Under the pieces are notes generated by a model. That model saw nothing but the letters and a program-made list of their open reading frames with translations. It was not told where the DNA came from and ran no database searches. A stretch of DNA of 64,000 nt from an uncultured Bacteroides sp. (GTDB taxonomy: Bacteria; Bacteroidota; Bacteroidia; Bacteroidales; Bacteroidaceae), in the NCBI GenBank assembly GCA_949285025.1, contig CASDXG010000108.1, positions 41,590 to 105,589 of the forward strand, in the 5' to 3' direction. Numbering within the stretch: the stretch's first letter is position 1; the number at the start of each line of letters is the position of its first letter. Shown piece by piece: positions 7,005-17,240 of this stretch. Made by a program: the position numbers and the translations under genes.

Positions 7005-8198
7005 ATGAACAATTATCAAGTAAACAAAGACGGTTACTATGGAGAATTCGGCGGAGCATATATTCCCGAAATCCTGCACCGATGCGTAGAAGAACTGCGA
7101 GAATCTTACTTAAAAGTTTTAGAGAACGATGATTTCAAAAAAGAATTTACACAGCTGTTACACGATTACGTAGGTCGTCCTTCTCCCTTATATTTGGCAA
7201 AAAGACTGTCAGAAAAATATAATTGTACGATTTATCTGAAAAGGGAAGATTTGAATCACACCGGAGCACATAAGATTAATAATGCACTCGGACAAGTATT
7301 GTTAGCCCGCAGGATGGGAAAGAAAAGAATTATTGCCGAGACGGGTGCCGGACAACATGGCGTTGCAACAGCGACCGTATGCGCGCTGATGAACATGGAG
7401 TGCATAATCTACATGGGAAAAACCGATGTAGAACGCCAACATATAAATGTTGAGCGCATGAAAATGCTGGGAGCGACGGTCTGTCCCGTCACCTCAGGAA
7501 ACATGACTTTAAAAGACGCCACCAATGAAGCAATCCGCGACTGGTGCTGTCACCCGGCCGATACATACTACATCATCGGGTCAACCGTAGGACCTCACCC
7601 TTATCCCGACATGGTGGCGCGCCTGCAGTCCGTCATCAGCGAAGAAATAAAAAAACAACTTTTTGCGCACGAAGGAAGAGATTATCCGGATTATCTCATC
7701 GCATGTGTTGGCGGAGGGAGCAATGCCGCTGGAACGATTTTTCATTATTTAAACGACGAACGCGTAAAAATCATACTGGCCGAAGCCGGAGGAAAAGGCA
7801 TAAACAGCGGAATGTCTGCCGCAACCATCCATCTGGGACGAACCGGAATCATTCATGGGTCCAAGACTTTACTCATGCAGAACGAAGACGGTCAGATTAT
7901 TGAGCCGTACTCCATATCTGCCGGTCTCGATTATCCGGGAGTCGGCCCTTTACACTCAAATCTGGCAAGCAAACATCGTGCTACGGTTTTCGCCATAAAC
8001 GACGACGAAGCCATTAATGCCGGATACGAACTCACGCGACTGGAAGGCATCATCCCTGCATTGGAATCTGCCCATGCCTTAGGCGCACTGAGTAAAATAA
8101 AGTTCCGCCCATCAGACATTGTCGTATTAACTGTTTCGGGACGCGGCGATAAAGATATCGAAACCTACCTGAACAACAAACCGGATTCTTACAAATAA
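7005..8198 (+). CDS. trpB: Tryptophan synthase beta chain
   Basis: 397 residues, the usual length. Makes tryptophan from indole and serine with pyridoxal phosphate; works as an alpha2beta2 complex with TrpA. KREDLNHTGAHKINNA contains the PLP lysine (Lys90), ETGAGQHGVATA follows, and the phosphate-binding GGGSNAAG loop is at about residue 233. First structural gene of the operon, separated from trpA by the other five genes, the arrangement typical of Bacteroidota. Expression is governed by the attenuator directly upstream. Confidence 0.98.
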   Translation: MNNYQVNKDGYYGEFGGAYIPEILHRCVEELRESYLKVLENDDFKKEFTQLLHDYVGRPSPLYLAKRLSEKYNCTIYLKREDLNHTGAHKINNALGQVLLARRMGKKRIIAETGAGQHGVATATVCALMNMECIIYMGKTDVERQHINVERMKMLGATVCPVTSGNMTLKDATNEAIRDWCCHPADTYYIIGSTVGPHPYPDMVARLQSVISEEIKKQLFAHEGRDYPDYLIACVGGGSNAAGTIFHYLNDERVKIILAEAGGKGINSGMSAATIHLGRTGIIHGSKTLLMQNEDGQIIEPYSISAGLDYPGVGPLHSNLASKHRATVFAINDDEAINAGYELTRLEGIIPALESAHALGALSKIKFRPSDIVVLTVSGRGDKDIETYLNNKPDSYK

Positions 8199-8227
8199 AT
8201 CATATAAACCGATTCATTCCTTCTGTT

Positions 8228-9628
8228 ATGAAATCTTTTATTTATCATACTGCCCATAAAATCATTTTGGGCGACCTGCATACACCGGTCAGCACATACC
8301 TGAAAGTACGCGATTTATTCCCACAAAGTGCGCTACTGGAAAGTTCCGACTATCACGGGGTAGAGAACAACCGCTCTTTCATCGGCCTGAATCCCATCGC
8401 AAACATCAGCATCAATCACGGAAAAGCGACTTGTGTTTTCCCCGATGCAACGCGGTGTTCTTTCGAAATCAACGAGAACTTTCATGTGGAAGATGCCATA
8501 AACTTTTTTCTCTCCCGCTTTAAAGTCAGCGGAGAATATGCCGATTATTGCGGAGTTTACGGATATACGGCGTTTAATGCCGTAAAATATTTCGAGAACA
8601 TTCCTGTAAAAGACAGCCGGGATTCCCAGAACGATGCTCCGGACATGCTTTACATTCTCTATAAGTACCTCATTGTCTTCAATGATTTTAAAAGCGAAAT
8701 GGTTCTCATTGAGCTGCAAAACAATGGAGAGAAAAGCCAAATAGAAAAAATAGAAAAAACGGTTTACAACAGAAATTCTGCCACTTACGACTTTCATGCC
8801 GTAGGAGAAACGACAAGCACGCTGACCGATGAAGAACATAAAGCCAACATACGAAAAGGAATAGCGCATTGCCTGCGTGGAGATGTCTTCCAAATAGTAT
8901 TATCACGGAGGTTCGTCCAGAAATATGAAGGAGACGATTTCAAACTATACCGGGCATTAAGAAGCATAAATCCTTCGCCCTATCTGTTTTATTTCGATTT
9001 CGGAGGATTCCGCATATTCGGTTCTTCACCCGAAACCCACTGCAGGATTGAAGGAGGAAAAGCTTACATCGATCCCATTGCCGGCACAACACGCAGAAGC
9101 GGAAATAAAGAAACCGATGCACAACTTACGGCTGCTTTGCTGACAGACCCGAAAGAAAATGCCGAACATGTCATGTTGGTCGACTTGGCACGAAACGATC
9201 TCAGCCGTAATTGTCATCATACCACAGTAGAATTTTACAAGGAACCCCAATATTACAGTCATGTCATTCACCTCGTAAGCCGGGTAAGCGGCATCTTAGA
9301 GCCGGACGCCAATTATATAAAGACATTCATCGACACATTCCCGGCCGGCACGCTTAGCGGAGCTCCGAAAGTACGTGCCATGCAACTCATCAGCGAAATC
9401 GAACCGCACAATCGGGGAGCTTACGGAGGATGTATCGGTTTCATCGGACTGAATGGCACATTAAACCAGGCCATAACCATACGGACTTTCGTAAGCAGAA
9501 ACCATGAACTTTGGTTTCAGGCCGGCGGAGGTATTGTGGCAAAAAGCAATGAAGAAAACGAATTACAGGAAGTAAACAACAAACTCGGTGCCCTAAAACA
9601 AGCCATTTATCTGGCCGAAAGATTATAA
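8228..9628 (+). CDS. trpE: Anthranilate synthase component I
   Basis: 466 residues. Converts chorismate to anthranilate using ammonia supplied by TrpG. The chorismate-binding C-terminal domain shows the family blocks GSSPETH, DPIAGTTRR, LVDLARNDL, FPAGTLSGAPKVRAMQLI, GAYGGCIGFIG and IRTFV. The N-terminal LLESSDYHG resembles the LLES tryptophan feedback-inhibition motif. Lies 29 bases after trpB and 16 before trpG. Confidence 0.97.
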   Translation: MKSFIYHTAHKIILGDLHTPVSTYLKVRDLFPQSALLESSDYHGVENNRSFIGLNPIANISINHGKATCVFPDATRCSFEINENFHVEDAINFFLSRFKVSGEYADYCGVYGYTAFNAVKYFENIPVKDSRDSQNDAPDMLYILYKYLIVFNDFKSEMVLIELQNNGEKSQIEKIEKTVYNRNSATYDFHAVGETTSTLTDEEHKANIRKGIAHCLRGDVFQIVLSRRFVQKYEGDDFKLYRALRSINPSPYLFYFDFGGFRIFGSSPETHCRIEGGKAYIDPIAGTTRRSGNKETDAQLTAALLTDPKENAEHVMLVDLARNDLSRNCHHTTVEFYKEPQYYSHVIHLVSRVSGILEPDANYIKTFIDTFPAGTLSGAPKVRAMQLISEIEPHNRGAYGGCIGFIGLNGTLNQAITIRTFVSRNHELWFQAGGGIVAKSNEENELQEVNNKLGALKQAIYLAERL

Positions 9629-9644
9629 CAAATACACAATAACA

Positions 9645-10211
9645 ATGAAAAAAATAGCACTCATCGACAATTATGACTCTTTTACTTATAACCTGAGTCA
9701 CCTTGTAAAAGAGCTAAACGCCTCGGTTACCGTATTACGCAACGACCGCTTCTGCATGAAAGAGCTCGAACCGTTCGATAAAATCCTGTTATCTCCCGGT
9801 CCGAGCATTCCCAAAGAAGCCGGAATGCTACTCGACGTCATTCGCACTTATGCAGGCATCAAACCCATTCTCGGCGTATGTTTAGGGGAACAGGCCATAG
9901 GAGAAGCATTCGGAGGACGGCTTATCAATTTAAAAGAAGTCTTTCACGGAGTACAAACACCCATAAAAATCTGTAAAGACGATTATTTATTTTCCGGATT
10001 GCCCGAAGAAATTCTTGTCGGCCGCTATCACTCATGGGTAGTCGACCCGCACAATCTTCCGGAAGAACTGGGAATAACTGCATGCTGCGCGCAGGGATAC
10101 GTAATGGCATTAAGACATAAAACGTTTGACATTCGCGGAATACAATTTCATCCCGAATCCGTCCTTACTCCGCAAGGCAGACAAATTATTCAAAATTGGT
10201 TATCACATTAA
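9645..10211 (+). CDS. trpG: Anthranilate synthase component II, glutamine amidotransferase
   Basis: 188 residues; a stand-alone class I glutaminase that feeds ammonia to TrpE. N-terminal IDNYDSFTYNL and LSPGPSIP are typical. The nucleophile is Cys79 in GVCLGEQAIGE, and the His/Glu of the triad are in GIQFHPESVLTP near the C-terminus. The residue after LG is Glu instead of the more common His/Gln, which should not affect catalysis. Not fused to TrpE or TrpD, unlike enterobacteria. Confidence 0.96.
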   Translation: MKKIALIDNYDSFTYNLSHLVKELNASVTVLRNDRFCMKELEPFDKILLSPGPSIPKEAGMLLDVIRTYAGIKPILGVCLGEQAIGEAFGGRLINLKEVFHGVQTPIKICKDDYLFSGLPEEILVGRYHSWVVDPHNLPEELGITACCAQGYVMALRHKTFDIRGIQFHPESVLTPQGRQIIQNWLSH

Positions 10212-10224
10212 GAAAAAAATCCGT

Positions 10225-11226
10225 ATGAAAACAATACTTCAACGTTTATTCAATCACGAAGAACTTACATCGGAAGAAGCCTGTACGCTCATGCAAGGAA
10301 TCACACAAGGCATTTATAATGAAAGTCAAACAGCAGCTTTGCTTACCGTATTCTGCATGCGCGATGTAAAAGTAAACGAAATACTCGGTTTCAGAAATGC
10401 ATTGCTAAGCACACGCATCCCCATTGATTTCTCAGCTTATCAGCCTATCGACATAGTGGGAACGGGAGGTGACGGGAAAAATACATTCAACATCTCGACA
10501 TGCGCCAGCTTTATCGTGGCAGGAGCCGGCTATCATGTGGCAAAACATGGCAATTACGGAGCGACTTCAATAAGCGGAGCCAGCAATGTAATGGAAGTGC
10601 ACGGAGTAAAATTTACCTCTGATGCCGATAAACTGACACGCTCTATGGAGGCATGCAATATCGCTTATCTGCATGCACCTCTCTTTAATCCGGCCATGAA
10701 AAACGTGGCTTCTGTAAGAAAGTCCTTGCAGATACGCACTCTTTTCAATCTGCTTGGTCCGCTAATTAACCCATGTTTGCCAACATACCAACTGCTGGGT
10801 GTGGCAGATCTTGCCCAAATGCGGCTTTATACAAATACTCTTCAGAAATTAAATATCGGCTTCGCCGTAGTCAACAATCTGGACGGTTACGATGAAATAT
10901 CCCTTACCGATGAATTCAAAGTCATGACAAACCGGTATGAAACCATCTACCAACCCGACGATTTACACTTTTCCATCGCGCATCGCGAGGAATTATACGG
11001 AGGAGAAACACCGGATGAAGCGGCACATATATTTGATAACGTGCTGCAAAACTGTGCTACGAAAGCACAGACCGAATGTGTGCTCATCAACGCATCTTTT
11101 GCCATTCAAGTGATAGAGCCGGAAAAATCTATCGAAGAATGCATCGACATTGCCCGCGAATCTTTGCATAGCGGGAAAGCATTCCGCACATTCAAACGCT
11201 TCATCGAACTAAACAGCCAACAATGA
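10225..11226 (+). CDS. trpD: Anthranilate phosphoribosyltransferase
   Basis: 333 residues from the ATG at 10225; the longer frame reaching back to 10126 overlaps trpG and encodes unrelated residues, so it is rejected. Joins anthranilate to PRPP. Signatures: VGTGGDGKNTFNIST (PRPP-binding glycine loop), KHGNYGATSISGASNVME, and RTLFNLLGPLINPC. Fits between trpG and trpC with short spacers. Confidence 0.97.
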   Translation: MKTILQRLFNHEELTSEEACTLMQGITQGIYNESQTAALLTVFCMRDVKVNEILGFRNALLSTRIPIDFSAYQPIDIVGTGGDGKNTFNISTCASFIVAGAGYHVAKHGNYGATSISGASNVMEVHGVKFTSDADKLTRSMEACNIAYLHAPLFNPAMKNVASVRKSLQIRTLFNLLGPLINPCLPTYQLLGVADLAQMRLYTNTLQKLNIGFAVVNNLDGYDEISLTDEFKVMTNRYETIYQPDDLHFSIAHREELYGGETPDEAAHIFDNVLQNCATKAQTECVLINASFAIQVIEPEKSIEECIDIARESLHSGKAFRTFKRFIELNSQQ

Positions 11227-11253
11227 TATACCTAAAGATTATTCAGCAACTCT

Positions 11254-12042
11254 ATGGAAAAAGATATTTTACAAGAAATCATCGCACATAAACGTATCGA
11301 AATCGCACGACAAAAAGAAGCGGTTCCGGAATATGATCTCGAACAAAAATTGGAAGAATGCCTTCCGTGCAGAAGCATGAAGCAAGCGCTTGCTTCCTCT
11401 CCTTACGGCATTATCGCCGAATTTAAACGCCGTTCTCCCTCAGCCGGATGGATATACCCAACAGGAAATGCCTCTGTCATTCCGCCATCTTATCAGGATG
11501 CAGGAGCAGCAGCACTCTCTATTCTGACAGACAATGCTTTCTTCGGAGGAGACCTGAAAGACCTTATCGATGCCCGACAATCAGTTCATCTTCCTATTTT
11601 ACGCAAAGATTTTATTATCGACCGCTACCAGCTTCTACAGGCAAAACTGGCAGGCGCCGATGCCATTTTACTGATAGCTACAGTACTTCCCCACGAGAAA
11701 TGCTTAGCATTGTCCCGTCAGGCACATGAACTAAATATGGAAATTCTGCTCGAAATCCACGAAGAGGCTGAATTGGAATACGTAAATGAATACATAGATA
11801 TGGTAGGGGTCAATAACAGGAACTTAGGTACATTCCATACCGACACGGACAATTCGTTCCGTCTCGCCACAAAATTACCCGAAAACATTCTCAAAGTTTC
11901 TGAAAGCGGAATATCAAATCCTACGGTCATCAAGGAATTAGGCAATATCGGATATCAGGGCTTTTTAATCGGAGAAACATTTATGAGAACCGAAAAGCCG
12001 GGCAATACTTTAGCTGAATTCATCAAATCTCTTAGCCTATGA
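11254..12042 (+). CDS. trpC: Indole-3-glycerol phosphate synthase
   Basis: 262 residues. Forms the indole ring from CdRP. A TIM barrel with EFKRRSPSAG (catalytic Lys), LTDNAFFGG, RKDFIIDRYQ and VGVNNRNLGTF, and SESGIS near the C-terminus. Monofunctional, separate from TrpF. Its stop codon overlaps the trpF start (ATGA), so the two are translationally coupled. Confidence 0.97.
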   Translation: MEKDILQEIIAHKRIEIARQKEAVPEYDLEQKLEECLPCRSMKQALASSPYGIIAEFKRRSPSAGWIYPTGNASVIPPSYQDAGAAALSILTDNAFFGGDLKDLIDARQSVHLPILRKDFIIDRYQLLQAKLAGADAILLIATVLPHEKCLALSRQAHELNMEILLEIHEEAELEYVNEYIDMVGVNNRNLGTFHTDTDNSFRLATKLPENILKVSESGISNPTVIKELGNIGYQGFLIGETFMRTEKPGNTLAEFIKSLSL

Positions 12043-12650
12043 TAGTAAAGATATGCGGCATGCGCCGGGAAGAAAACATCCGCGAAGTAGAACAAACCGG
12101 AGCAGACTGGATGGGATTTATCTGCTACGAACACTCTCCCCGTTTCATCGGAACAAGACCTGCATACTTGCCCGTCTGCATGAAAAAAGTAGGAGTTTTC
12201 GTTAATGCTTCATCTGAATATATATCAGATATGAGCAAAATGCTAAGACTCGATTACCTGCAACTGCATGGAACGGAAAGTCCTTCTTTTTGTTTACAAC
12301 TAAAGAAAGAAAATTACCATATCATTAAAGCTTTCTCCATAAAACATGCAACGGATATTCTTCAAACAAAAGACTATGAATCTGTTTGCGATTATTTCCT
12401 TTTCGATGCACCGACTCCTAATTATGGAGGTTCAGGGAAGACATTCAATTGGAACATACTAAACGAGTATCACGGCAAAACACCGTTTTTGCTGAGTGGA
12501 GGCATCACCTCCGACAGTCTGAAACAGCTCGGCAAGTTTAGTCATCCACGCTGGGCAGGAATTGACCTGAATAGCGGATTTGAGACAGCACCGGCAGAAA
12601 AGGACGCCGAATCATTACGAATTTTCATAAAACAATTTAAAACGTTATAA
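12039..12650 (+). CDS. trpF: Phosphoribosylanthranilate isomerase
   Basis: 203 residues, TIM barrel. Starts KICGMRREENI (catalytic Cys in KICG), contains GFICYEHSPRFI, YLQLHGTES and DLNSGFETAP. Converts PRA to CdRP, the substrate of TrpC. Overlaps trpC by four bases and is followed two bases later by trpA. Confidence 0.96.
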   Translation: MIVKICGMRREENIREVEQTGADWMGFICYEHSPRFIGTRPAYLPVCMKKVGVFVNASSEYISDMSKMLRLDYLQLHGTESPSFCLQLKKENYHIIKAFSIKHATDILQTKDYESVCDYFLFDAPTPNYGGSGKTFNWNILNEYHGKTPFLLSGGITSDSLKQLGKFSHPRWAGIDLNSGFETAPAEKDAESLRIFIKQFKTL

Positions 12651-12652
12651 TC

Positions 12653-13429
12653 ATGAATCGCATTAATACATTATTCAACGAACAGAAAAATGGAATTCTT
12701 TCCGTTTATTTTTGTGCAGGTTTCCCTACACTCGACAGTACAACCCCTATCATCCGTTCACTGGCAGCTCACGGTGTTCAAATGATAGAAATAGGTATTC
12801 CTTTCAGTGACCCCATGGCCGACGGCCCGGTCATACAGCATGCAGCGACACAAGCTCTGAGAAACGGGATGACGCTGCACACGCTGTTCAAACAACTGGA
12901 AGGTATTCGCCAAGACGTTACAATTCCACTAATCCTGATGGGTTACCTGAATCCTATCATGCAATACGGTACAGAACTTTTCTTTCAAGACTGTCAAACG
13001 CACGGAATCGACGGAGTTATTATCCCGGATTTGCCATTTAATGAGTACATGGAAACATATCGCCCGATAGCCGAACGGTATAACATTAAAATCATTATGC
13101 TGATAACTCCGGAAACGAGTGAAGAAAGAATCCGCCTGATAGACGAAAATACCGACGGGTTTATCTATATGGTTTCTTCTGCAGCCACTACCGGAGCACA
13201 AAAAGATTTCGATGCTCAAAAGCAGGCCTACTTTCATCGCATTCAGAACATGTCACTCAAAAATCCCTGCCTGATAGGATTCGGCATCTCCAATCGGAAA
13301 ACATACGAAACAGCATCGGCACATTCAGAAGGATGCATTATAGGCAGCAAATTCATTTCTCTGCTGGAAGACGCAAAAGGAAACGCAGAAATTGCAGCAA
13401 ACAACCTGTTGAATGCATTAAAAGAATAG
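12653..13429 (+). CDS. trpA: Tryptophan synthase alpha chain
   Basis: 258 residues. Cleaves indole-3-glycerol phosphate and passes indole to TrpB. Shows FCAGFPTLDSTTPIIRSL, IEIGIPFSDPMADGPVIQ (catalytic Glu and the conserved FSDPxADGP), LILMGYLNPIMQYG, DGVIIPDLPFNEY and YMVSSAATTGAQ. Last gene of the operon. Confidence 0.97.
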   Translation: MNRINTLFNEQKNGILSVYFCAGFPTLDSTTPIIRSLAAHGVQMIEIGIPFSDPMADGPVIQHAATQALRNGMTLHTLFKQLEGIRQDVTIPLILMGYLNPIMQYGTELFFQDCQTHGIDGVIIPDLPFNEYMETYRPIAERYNIKIIMLITPETSEERIRLIDENTDGFIYMVSSAATTGAQKDFDAQKQAYFHRIQNMSLKNPCLIGFGISNRKTYETASAHSEGCIIGSKFISLLEDAKGNAEIAANNLLNALKE

Positions 13430-13447
13430 CTTGTTTTCATAAAAAGA

Positions 13448-13490
13448 AGCCTGTATTTATAACAAAACATTTTGCTATTTTATACAGGCT
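13448..13490 (+). terminator. Weak terminator after trpA
   Basis: AGCCTGTAT (13448-13456) pairs with ATACAGGCT (13482-13490) across a 25-base loop; the following ATTCTTCCTC is only moderately T-rich. A likely but not strong operon end. Confidence 0.45.
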
Positions 13491-13517
13491 ATTCTTCCTC
13501 ATTCCGGCAGTTCTTAG

Positions 13518-13525
13518 TATCTTTG
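13518..13525 (+). promoter_or_regulatory. Promoter -7 box for asparaginase
   Basis: TATCTTTG, 24 bases upstream of the ATG at 13550, fits TAnnTTTG. This supports the downstream start codon, since the longer frame would begin before the promoter. Confidence 0.6.
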
Positions 13526-13549
13526 TGCCAAATTAAGTGTATATTTAAG

Positions 13550-14599
13550 ATGTTTGAACCAAAATATCCTTCCGTTTTGCTCATTTACACAGGAGGAACA
13601 ATTGGAATGATCGAAAACCCTGAGACCGGAGCTTTAGAAGCTTTTGACTTTGATCAATTGCAAGAAAACGTTCCGGAGCTGAAACGTTTCAATTATCGTA
13701 TCTCATCCTATCAGTTTAATCCACCCATAGACTCGTCGGATATGGAACCATCCATGTGGGCAAAAATTGTAAAAATAATCCATTATAATTATGATTCTTT
13801 CGATGGATTTGTCATTTTGCACGGGACAGATACAATGGCTTACACCGCATCTGCATTAAGTTTTATGCTCGAAAACCTCAACAAGCCTGTAATTCTGACA
13901 GGAAGCCAGCTACCCATCGGTATGCTACGAACAGACGGAAAAGAAAATTTAATTACATCCATTGAGATTGCAGCCGCAAAATTTCCTGACGGCAGCGCCG
14001 TTGTTCCGGAAGTATGTATCTTTTTCGAAAACCATTTGTTAAGAGGAAACCGCACAACCAAAATCAATGCCGAGAACTTTAACGCCTTCCGTTCGTTCAA
14101 CTACCCGGCACTGGCAACTGCAGGAATCCATATAAAATACAATTATGAACGGATAAGAAAGGCCCATCCGTCTATACCAATGCACCCACACTACGCATTC
14201 GACACAAATGTTATTATCCTTACAATCTTTCCCGGCATACAGGAAAAAATAGTCAACACGCTATTGCATACTCCCGGACTTCGAGCCGTTGTATTAAAAA
14301 CATACGGTTCAGGAAATGCACCACAGAAATCCTGGTTCATAAAATTACTGAAAGATGCCACTCAACGCGGCATTGTTATTGTTAACATCTCACAATGCCA
14401 GACCGGAATGGTGGAAATGGAACGATATGAAACCGGACTGCACCTGTTGGATGCCGGCGTAATTAGCGGTTACGACTCTACAGTGGAAAGCATATTGACA
14501 AAGTTGATGTTTTTATTAGGACACAATCTTACACCGAAAGAAATACGCAACGAGATGAGTCGTCCCATCGCCGGTGAATTCACGCAACCCGTCATGTAA
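13550..14599 (+). CDS. ansA: Type I L-asparaginase
   Basis: 349 residues from the ATG at 13550, placed after the promoter box. Hydrolyses asparagine to aspartate and ammonia. Both active-site threonine motifs are present: LLIYTGGTIGM near residue 12 and GFVILHGTDTMAYTASALS near residue 88. There is no signal peptide, so it should be the cytosolic type. Monocistronic. Confidence 0.94.
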   Translation: MFEPKYPSVLLIYTGGTIGMIENPETGALEAFDFDQLQENVPELKRFNYRISSYQFNPPIDSSDMEPSMWAKIVKIIHYNYDSFDGFVILHGTDTMAYTASALSFMLENLNKPVILTGSQLPIGMLRTDGKENLITSIEIAAAKFPDGSAVVPEVCIFFENHLLRGNRTTKINAENFNAFRSFNYPALATAGIHIKYNYERIRKAHPSIPMHPHYAFDTNVIILTIFPGIQEKIVNTLLHTPGLRAVVLKTYGSGNAPQKSWFIKLLKDATQRGIVIVNISQCQTGMVEMERYETGLHLLDAGVISGYDSTVESILTKLMFLLGHNLTPKEIRNEMSRPIAGEFTQPVM

Positions 14600-14700
14600 T
14601 GCATTTGTAACATTTATTTCACAGACAAGAAACAATTGTTTTCTTTCTTTGTCGCAGTAAAATGATAGAGATTACATAACAAATACAGAACAACAAAATT

Positions 14701-15387
14701 ATGAGCGACTATAAAATATTGGTTGTTGACGATGAAGAAGACTTATGTGAGATTCTTAAGTTCAACTTAGAAATAGAAGGATATACGGTTGATACCGCAA
14801 ATTCTGCCGAAGAAGCCCTCAACTTAAACCTGTCACAATACGATTTGTTGCTATTAGATGTAATGATGGGCGAAATTTCCGGCTTCAAAATGGCCCGAAT
14901 CTTAAAGAAGAACAAAGAGACCGCCAACATTCCTATCATTTTCATTACAGCAAAAGATACAGAAAATGATACCGTAACCGGATTTAATTTAGGAGCAGAT
15001 GACTATATCTCCAAGCCGTTTTCTCTGCGTGAAGTCGTAATGAGAGTAAAAGCTGTACTGAGAAGAACGGCAGGAGTCCAAATAAAAGAAGAGGAGAAAT
15101 TGCAATATAAGGGCCTCATCATCGATGTTCCGAAGAAGAAAGTCACAATAGACGAAGAAGAAATTTCTCTGACGAAAAAAGAATTTGAGATACTTTTATT
15201 ACTCCTTCAAAACCAAGGACGCGTATTCTCCCGCGAAGACATTCTTGGAAAAGTATGGAATGATGAAGTATATGTACTCGACCGGACTATTGATGTCAAC
15301 ATCACACGGCTCCGCAAAAAAATAGGACAATACGGAAAACATATTGTAACACGCTTAGGATATGGCTACTGCTTTGAATGCGAATAA
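14701..15387 (+). CDS. OmpR/PhoB-family response regulator
   Basis: 228 residues. Receiver domain (1-120) with acidic pocket Asp10/Asp11, phosphoacceptor Asp53 in LLLLDVMM, and Lys in YISKPFS. The winged-helix DNA-binding domain (about 130-228) has SLTKKEFEILLLLLQNQGRVFSREDIL and VDVNITRLRKKIG-like recognition (DVNITRLRKKIG). It pairs with the histidine kinase 12 bases downstream. Resembles RprY/PhoB-type regulators of Bacteroidota; target genes are unknown. Confidence 0.95.
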   Translation: MSDYKILVVDDEEDLCEILKFNLEIEGYTVDTANSAEEALNLNLSQYDLLLLDVMMGEISGFKMARILKKNKETANIPIIFITAKDTENDTVTGFNLGADDYISKPFSLREVVMRVKAVLRRTAGVQIKEEEKLQYKGLIIDVPKKKVTIDEEEISLTKKEFEILLLLLQNQGRVFSREDILGKVWNDEVYVLDRTIDVNITRLRKKIGQYGKHIVTRLGYGYCFECE

Positions 15388-15399
15388 ATTCTTTTATCA

Positions 15400-17178
15400 A
15401 TGAAAAAATTCTCTTTCCGCACGCTGTCATTTAGTAGGCGGTTGTTTCTGACTGTAATCTCTACATTCATCGTTTTTGCCTTTTGCTTCTTATGTTTCCA
15501 ATATAACCGGGAAAAGATTTATAAAAGCGAAATGCTTAACATACAGCTGCAGAACTATAACCAACGACTTTATGATTTCATAAATAAAACCGGACAACTA
15601 AATATCGACAGCCTGCAGACATATGTAACAACACATATAATTCCTAATCTGCGCGTAACATTAATTTCGTCATCAGGGAAGGTGATTTATGACAATGTAC
15701 AAAAGGATTGGGAAAGCCTAAACGACCATTCCGACAGGAAAGAAGTGCAAGAAGCTTTAATATACGGAAGCGGTTACGCCATCAGCAGACGGTCGGAAAG
15801 CGTAAAGAATGAAGAATTCTTTTATTCAGCCCATTACTTTCCCGACAGACATTTAATCGTACGTTCAGCTTTACCCTATACGCTTAGTTTAAGCGAACAT
15901 CTCAAAGCTAATACCGGTTTTATATGGTTCACATTGGCTGTTTGCCTCTGCCTTATTCTCTTTTTTTATAGTCTTACAAAGAAATTAGGCATGTCTATTA
16001 CCAAACTTCAACAATTCGCTTTAAAAGCAGACCGAAACGAACCGATAGAAACAGACATACTTCAAACATTCCCGAAAAATGAATTAGGAGAGATATCCCA
16101 GCACATTATCAAGATTTACAAACGGCTTCATCGCGCAAAAGAAGCATTATACATAGAAAGAGAAAAGCTTATTTCCCACTTGCAAACCTCACGTGAAGGA
16201 CTTGGTGTCTTCACAAAAGAGCGAAAAGAAATCCTTGTCAACAGTCTTTTCACACAATATGCCAACACTATTTCCGACTGGAATCTGACTTCCATCGAAG
16301 AAGTTTTCAGCATTCCCGAACTGAAACCCATCGAAATGTTCCTGAAAAGAAACGAAAACAACTTCGGGAAAGAGGAAAAAAGGACATCACTACATCTACA
16401 CAAGAACGCACGTTTCTTTTTAATAGAATGCATTATCTTTCAAGACTTATCATTTGAAATTTCTATAAGCGATATCACACAAGAAGAAGAACAAGCACGC
16501 CTGAAACGCCAACTCACCCAAAATATCGCACATGAATTAAAGACCCCGGTAAGCAGCATTCAAGGATATTTGGAAACAATTCTAAATAATCCGGATATGA
16601 AAGCCGAAATGAAACAGACATTTCTGGAGCGAAGTTATGCACAAAGCAACCGTCTTACATTACTTCTACGCGACATATCTGTGCTCACACGCATGGACGA
16701 AGCGCCCGAATTAGTAGAGAAAGAAAGTGTAAACATCAGCAAACTTGTAGAAAACATGCTGAATGAAGTGGCTTTAAACCTTGAAAAGAAACAAATAAAA
16801 GTGAATAATCTGCTGCCCGACAACATGATCATTTACGGAAGCAATTCATTGCTCTACTCTATATTCCGTAATCTGACGGATAATGTAATCGCTTATGCAG
16901 GCACAAACATACAAATTACAATCAACTGTTTCCGTGAGGATGAAAAACTTTATTACTTCAGTTTCTCTGACACAGGCGTAGGCGTGGCTGAAGAGCATCT
17001 GACGCGTTTATTCGAACGTTTTTACCGGATAGACAAAGGACGCTCTCGTAAATTAGGAGGAACCGGCTTAGGGCTGGCAATTGTCAAGAATGCAGTATTG
17101 TTTCATGGCGGAACAATTTTTGCAAAGAACGCGCCGAACGGAGGACTGGAATTCGTATTCACGCTACAAAAAAACTGA
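15400..17178 (+). CDS. Membrane sensor histidine kinase
   Basis: 592 residues. Transmembrane helices at about 13-33 and 172-192 enclose a periplasmic sensor region of about 138 residues. A HAMP-like linker and a PAS-like region (about 255-360) follow. HisKA has the phosphoacceptor His378 in NIAHELKTPVSSIQGY; the ATPase domain shows IFRNLTDNVIAYA (N box), FSDTGVGV and GGTGLGLAIVK. A PhoR-like architecture and partner of the upstream regulator. The signal cannot be told from the sequence. Confidence 0.95.
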   Translation: MKKFSFRTLSFSRRLFLTVISTFIVFAFCFLCFQYNREKIYKSEMLNIQLQNYNQRLYDFINKTGQLNIDSLQTYVTTHIIPNLRVTLISSSGKVIYDNVQKDWESLNDHSDRKEVQEALIYGSGYAISRRSESVKNEEFFYSAHYFPDRHLIVRSALPYTLSLSEHLKANTGFIWFTLAVCLCLILFFYSLTKKLGMSITKLQQFALKADRNEPIETDILQTFPKNELGEISQHIIKIYKRLHRAKEALYIEREKLISHLQTSREGLGVFTKERKEILVNSLFTQYANTISDWNLTSIEEVFSIPELKPIEMFLKRNENNFGKEEKRTSLHLHKNARFFLIECIIFQDLSFEISISDITQEEEQARLKRQLTQNIAHELKTPVSSIQGYLETILNNPDMKAEMKQTFLERSYAQSNRLTLLLRDISVLTRMDEAPELVEKESVNISKLVENMLNEVALNLEKKQIKVNNLLPDNMIIYGSNSLLYSIFRNLTDNVIAYAGTNIQITINCFREDEKLYYFSFSDTGVGVAEEHLTRLFERFYRIDKGRSRKLGGTGLGLAIVKNAVLFHGGTIFAKNAPNGGLEFVFTLQKN

Positions 17179-17240
17179 TAGTTCTTTGTTTATGACATCA
17201 GAAACTTTTATTTTTGAAGAAATAAATTTTCCCATACACC

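Noticed and set aside
14701-17178. Naming the two-component pair RprY/RprX
   Set aside because: Domain layout fits but sequence recall is not good enough to separate it from other PhoB/PhoR-type pairs of the phylum.
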